From assembly GCA_964555675.1 (NCBI GenBank), contig CAZKTU010000124.1:1-18363 (forward strand): a stretch of DNA of 18,363 nucleotides, written 5' to 3'. The notes below the pieces were generated by a model. The model ran no database searches. It had not been told where the DNA came from and saw only the letters and a list, made by a program, of their open reading frames with translations. The DNA comes from CAIWXH01 sp964555675 (GTDB lineage Bacteria > Chloroflexota > Chloroflexia > Chloroflexales > Chloroflexaceae). A program made the translations under genes and the position numbers. Positions 16,801 through 18,363 of the stretch are shown in pieces (the stretch's first letter is position 1; each line of letters opens with the position of its first letter).

Positions 16801-18263
16801 TCGGCCAGCGACGCGCCGATCAGCTCCTCGGGGGCGTAGCCCAGCTGCGCCGCGCCGGCCGGGTTGAGGGCGGTGAGCGTGCCGTCGAGAGTGTGGGTGC
16901 AGATCAGGCCCTGGCTGTAGGTGATCAGGTCGCGATACTTGCGCTCGCTCGCCCGCAGGGCCTCGCCGGCCTCGTGGCGCTCGGTGATGTCGTTGAGCGT
17001 GCCCGAGGTGCCGATGATGGCGCCCTCGGCGCTGAGGGTCAGCTGCACGAAGACCTCGGCCCAGCGATAGCCGCCGCGGGTGGTCAGGCAGCGCACCTCG
17101 AGCCGGCAGTACTCCTGCTCGCGGGTGAGCAGCGGCGCGAGCTGCTCCATGTAGCGCGAACGATCATCGGGGTGGATATACTCGAGCAGCGGACGGCCCA
17201 CGGTGCGGGCGACCTCGAAGCCGGTCATGTCGCTCCAGGCCCGGTTCAGGAAGCTCCACGCGCCGCTGTCGTCGGCCTGAAAGATCACCTCCTTGAGATT
17301 CTCGACCACCAGCCGGTAGCGCTGCTCGCTCTCGCGCAGGGCCTGCTCGGTCGCCCGCAGCTCGGTGATATCGAAGAACGAGGCGACCACGCTCGAGGGC
17401 TGGCGCTCGCCGGGGAGGCAGATCGGCTGGGCGTTGATCGAGAGCCAGGTCAGGCTGCCGTCGGGCTTGTAGACACCCATGAGCACGTCACGCTGAGGCA
17501 GACCATTGCGCAAGGCCACCACCGCCGGGTGTTCATTGCCGGGGTAGGGCGTGCCGTCGCCGCGGATCAAGCGCCAGCGCGTGTCGAGGCTGTTCCGACC
17601 GGCCAGCTGGGCGGCGCTGAGCCCCAGGATGCGCTCGGCACTGGCGTTGCAGGCCTGCATCTGACCGTCGGCCTGCTGGACGATAATGCCCTCGGAGAGC
17701 GAGGCGATCACCGCGGCGTGCATGTCGCGCTCGTGGCGCAGCAGCTTCTCGGCGGCGGCCAGCTCGGCGATCGCCCGGCGCTGCTCGACCAGCACCATCA
17801 CCTGGCGGGCCAGGATGCGCAAGGTGTGCAGTTGCAGGGCGGTCAGGGTGCGCGGCAGATAGTCGAGGACGCAGAGGGCGCCGATGGCCTCGCCCTCGGG
17901 GGTGAGTAGCGGCGCGCCGGCGTAGAAACGCACGCCCATGTCGTCCGTCACCAGGGGGAGGGTGCTGAAGCGCGGGTCGTCCAGCGCGTCGGGCACGACG
18001 AGGAGCTCGTGGGGCCGGCCAATCGCCCGGTCGCAGAAGCTCAGCTCGCGCGCGAGCTCGGTCGTCGCGAGGCCGACCTGTGATTTGAACCAGGCGCGCT
18101 CGGCGTCGACCAGGCAGACCAGGGCGATCGGCGCGTCGCAGAGGGCGGCCGCCAGCCCGCTCAGCTCGTCGAAGTCGGGCTCGGGCGGCGTATCGAGGAT
18201 CTGATAGCGCTGCAGCGCCTGCAGGCGCTGAGCTTCACGCGAAGGGGTGGGTGAAGCGTCCAT
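13842..18263 (-). CDS. Multi-PAS hybrid sensor histidine kinase with two receivers and HPt
   Basis: A 1473-aa soluble hybrid kinase with no signal peptide or membrane segment. Domains: GAF (about 16-165); five PAS domains (about 180-300, 313-428, 443-552, 565-676, 690-802) joined by similar helical linkers; HisKA with phospho-acceptor His835 (MSHEIRTPLNGVIGM); HATPase with N-box Asn952, DSGIGM (984-989) and GGTGLGLA (1013-1020); receiver 1 (1070-1190); receiver 2 (1222-1338) with Asp1271 and Lys1324; and HPt (1375-1470) with His1413 (GHRLKGSCAVLG). Receiver 1 has Asn1125 where the phosphorylated Asp should be, while keeping Asp1076-Asp1077, Ser1155 and Lys1177. The likely path is His835 to Asp1271 to His1413, then Asp305 of the downstream cyclase. 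ATG 18263 suits the GAF N-terminus, but its Shine-Dalgarno is weak (AGAGG about 13 nt away) and the frame stays open to the right edge. Signals sensed are unknown. Confidence 0.94.
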   Translation of the reverse strand: MDASPTPSREAQRLQALQRYQILDTPPEPDFDELSGLAAALCDAPIALVCLVDAERAWFKSQVGLATTELARELSFCDRAIGRPHELLVVPDALDDPRFSTLPLVTDDMGVRFYAGAPLLTPEGEAIGALCVLDYLPRTLTALQLHTLRILARQVMVLVEQRRAIAELAAAEKLLRHERDMHAAVIASLSEGIIVQQADGQMQACNASAERILGLSAAQLAGRNSLDTRWRLIRGDGTPYPGNEHPAVVALRNGLPQRDVLMGVYKPDGSLTWLSINAQPICLPGERQPSSVVASFFDITELRATEQALRESEQRYRLVVENLKEVIFQADDSGAWSFLNRAWSDMTGFEVARTVGRPLLEYIHPDDRSRYMEQLAPLLTREQEYCRLEVRCLTTRGGYRWAEVFVQLTLSAEGAIIGTSGTLNDITERHEAGEALRASERKYRDLITYSQGLICTHTLDGTLTALNPAGAAQLGYAPEELIGASLAEMLVPAARAGFGDYLAQIRQAGRASGSMYVRHRSGEVRIWMYHNTLQAQPGETPYVQGYAQDITELKRAEAALRASEERFRTLATYAPVGIFQSDRDGKNAFVNDYLLALIGLERSAGFGRGWVRSLHPEDRRRINLAWRAAVRAGGTFAEEFRFLRPDGAIVWVTCRALPLRDEAGQIAGHLGTVTDISELRRKERALRAAERQQRAILDNMSELVFLTDAEERCITVNPAFAAFYGRPPESFIGQTAADRIAGALGQRQHQENLALMRSGAPLRVERQVPDPAGVLHWHEINKTPILEPDGTPIGLVGVIRDITERKEVEVALQQAKEAAEAAVQARSIFLATMSHEIRTPLNGVIGMTGLLLDTALSDEQREYAEILRRSGEALLGLINDILDFSKIEAGRLDLEAIDFDLRAVIEDVIELLAEPAEQKALSLGCRVDHALPPLLRGDPGRLRQIVTNLVSNAVKFTERGEVLVDVQVLAAEPDGALLRIEVTDSGIGMSEATLEQLFQPFTQADASTTRVYGGTGLGLAISHQLAALMGGDLTVRSRLGAGSTFTLTLRLAPPQSQALPHVTHPQLVGKRALVLDDKPASRALLLHLLQRWGIEATLCVDADQGLALLRTAAEARQEFELALINVVLPERDGFALTRAIRTDARLAGCAPILMSAYAQRGYGHTAREAGAAAFLSKPIRQSQLFDALMTALSGRPPEESAAQPGPAQSVFGHQPPRRAGGRILVVEDNQVNQRVAARMLEKLGYAADVVANGREALAALEQIPYRLVLMDCHMPEMDGFAATTALRAREGAARHTPVIALTANALAGERERCLAAGMDDYLAKPVQKSELAALLSRWWEHEDAPVAPPVAPAPPTATLDPAIIQELYELQDGEADLLAVLSAELAGEIERGFAAIQQAQSEGAHALFVDVGHRLKGSCAVLGATTLAQLWGELEQHGRSGDLAAAAALVPALQAEWARVHLALAALVRPGGE

Positions 18264-18363
18264 CGAAGCGTGTTGACCTCTGCGTAATGGGGCCCGGGTC
18301 AGGTTGGGGAGAGGCTCCGGCGACGGGGCGCCGGCGGCGAGGAGCTGTGCCCTACACCGTGCC
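18264..18363. other. Upstream flank of the kinase gene; no separate gene seen
   Basis: These 100 bp lie upstream of the minus-strand kinase. The kinase frame has no stop here, but also no ATG, GTG or TTG start, so an N-terminal extension from outside the window cannot be excluded. A small dyad CCGGCG (18317-18322) and CGCCGG (18329-18334) is present. I cannot identify a convincing promoter. Confidence 0.4.

Noticed and set aside
13953..17909. 1318-codon open frame on the plus strand opposite the hybrid kinase
   Set aside because: It lies wholly antisense to a gene with clear GAF, PAS, HisKA, HATPase, receiver and HPt motifs. Its translation has no recognisable motif and a Gly/Ala/Arg/Gln/His-heavy composition expected from reading GC-rich codons backwards. 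Notable in length only.

Overview
This is a very GC-rich bacterial window packed with protein genes. Codon third positions are dominated by G and C, which makes long antisense reading frames common. The content suits a Chloroflexota (Chloroflexia-like) chromosome: a STAND NTPase fused to a WD40 propeller, two F420-type luciferase-like (LLM) oxidoreductases of different subfamilies, a multi-PAS hybrid histidine kinase and a diguanylate cyclase. This taxonomic call is an inference from gene style only; no marker gene is present. I see no tRNA, rRNA, CRISPR array, insertion sequence or phage gene.

Layout, left to right. A TPR-like protein on the minus strand starts at a GTG (518) and runs off the left edge. 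Diverging from it, after a 226-bp gap rich in inverted repeats, is an aldo/keto reductase (745-1758, +). It converges on a TIGR03560-like LLM oxidoreductase (1819-2670, -), and a perfect 11-bp hairpin lies between the two stops. Diverging again is a small lipoprotein with a lysozyme-like domain (2767-3252, +). A 248-bp gap with a paired 9-bp direct repeat leads to the STAND NTPase-membrane-WD40 protein (3501-6365, +). A likely two-gene operon follows: a TIGR03619-like LLM oxidoreductase (6442-7335) and an M24 metallopeptidase (7352-8494), closed by a 10-bp hairpin. Next is a translationally coupled pair of ABC exporter half-transporters (8596-10395 and 10392-12152). The right third is a minus-strand signalling operon, read right to left: a 1473-aa hybrid kinase (GAF, five PAS, HisKA, HATPase, two receivers, HPt; 13842-18263), then an HPt-REC-REC-GGDEF diguanylate cyclase (12157-13824).

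How genes work together. The two ABC proteins fit a heterodimeric exporter: the first has an intact catalytic glutamate but a degenerate signature, and the second has a canonical LSGGQ but Asp at the catalytic position. Together they would form one competent and one degenerate ATP site. The kinase and cyclase together encode the modules of a phosphorelay ending in c-di-GMP synthesis, with one degenerate receiver in each protein. The STAND protein is the most plausible conflict or stress-signalling element, but no effector or defence partner is encoded beside it. I find no clearly unprecedented system. The most distinctive items are the membrane-interrupted STAND-WD40 architecture, the kinase/cyclase relay with paired pseudo-receivers, and several unexplained inverted and direct repeats in intergenic DNA.
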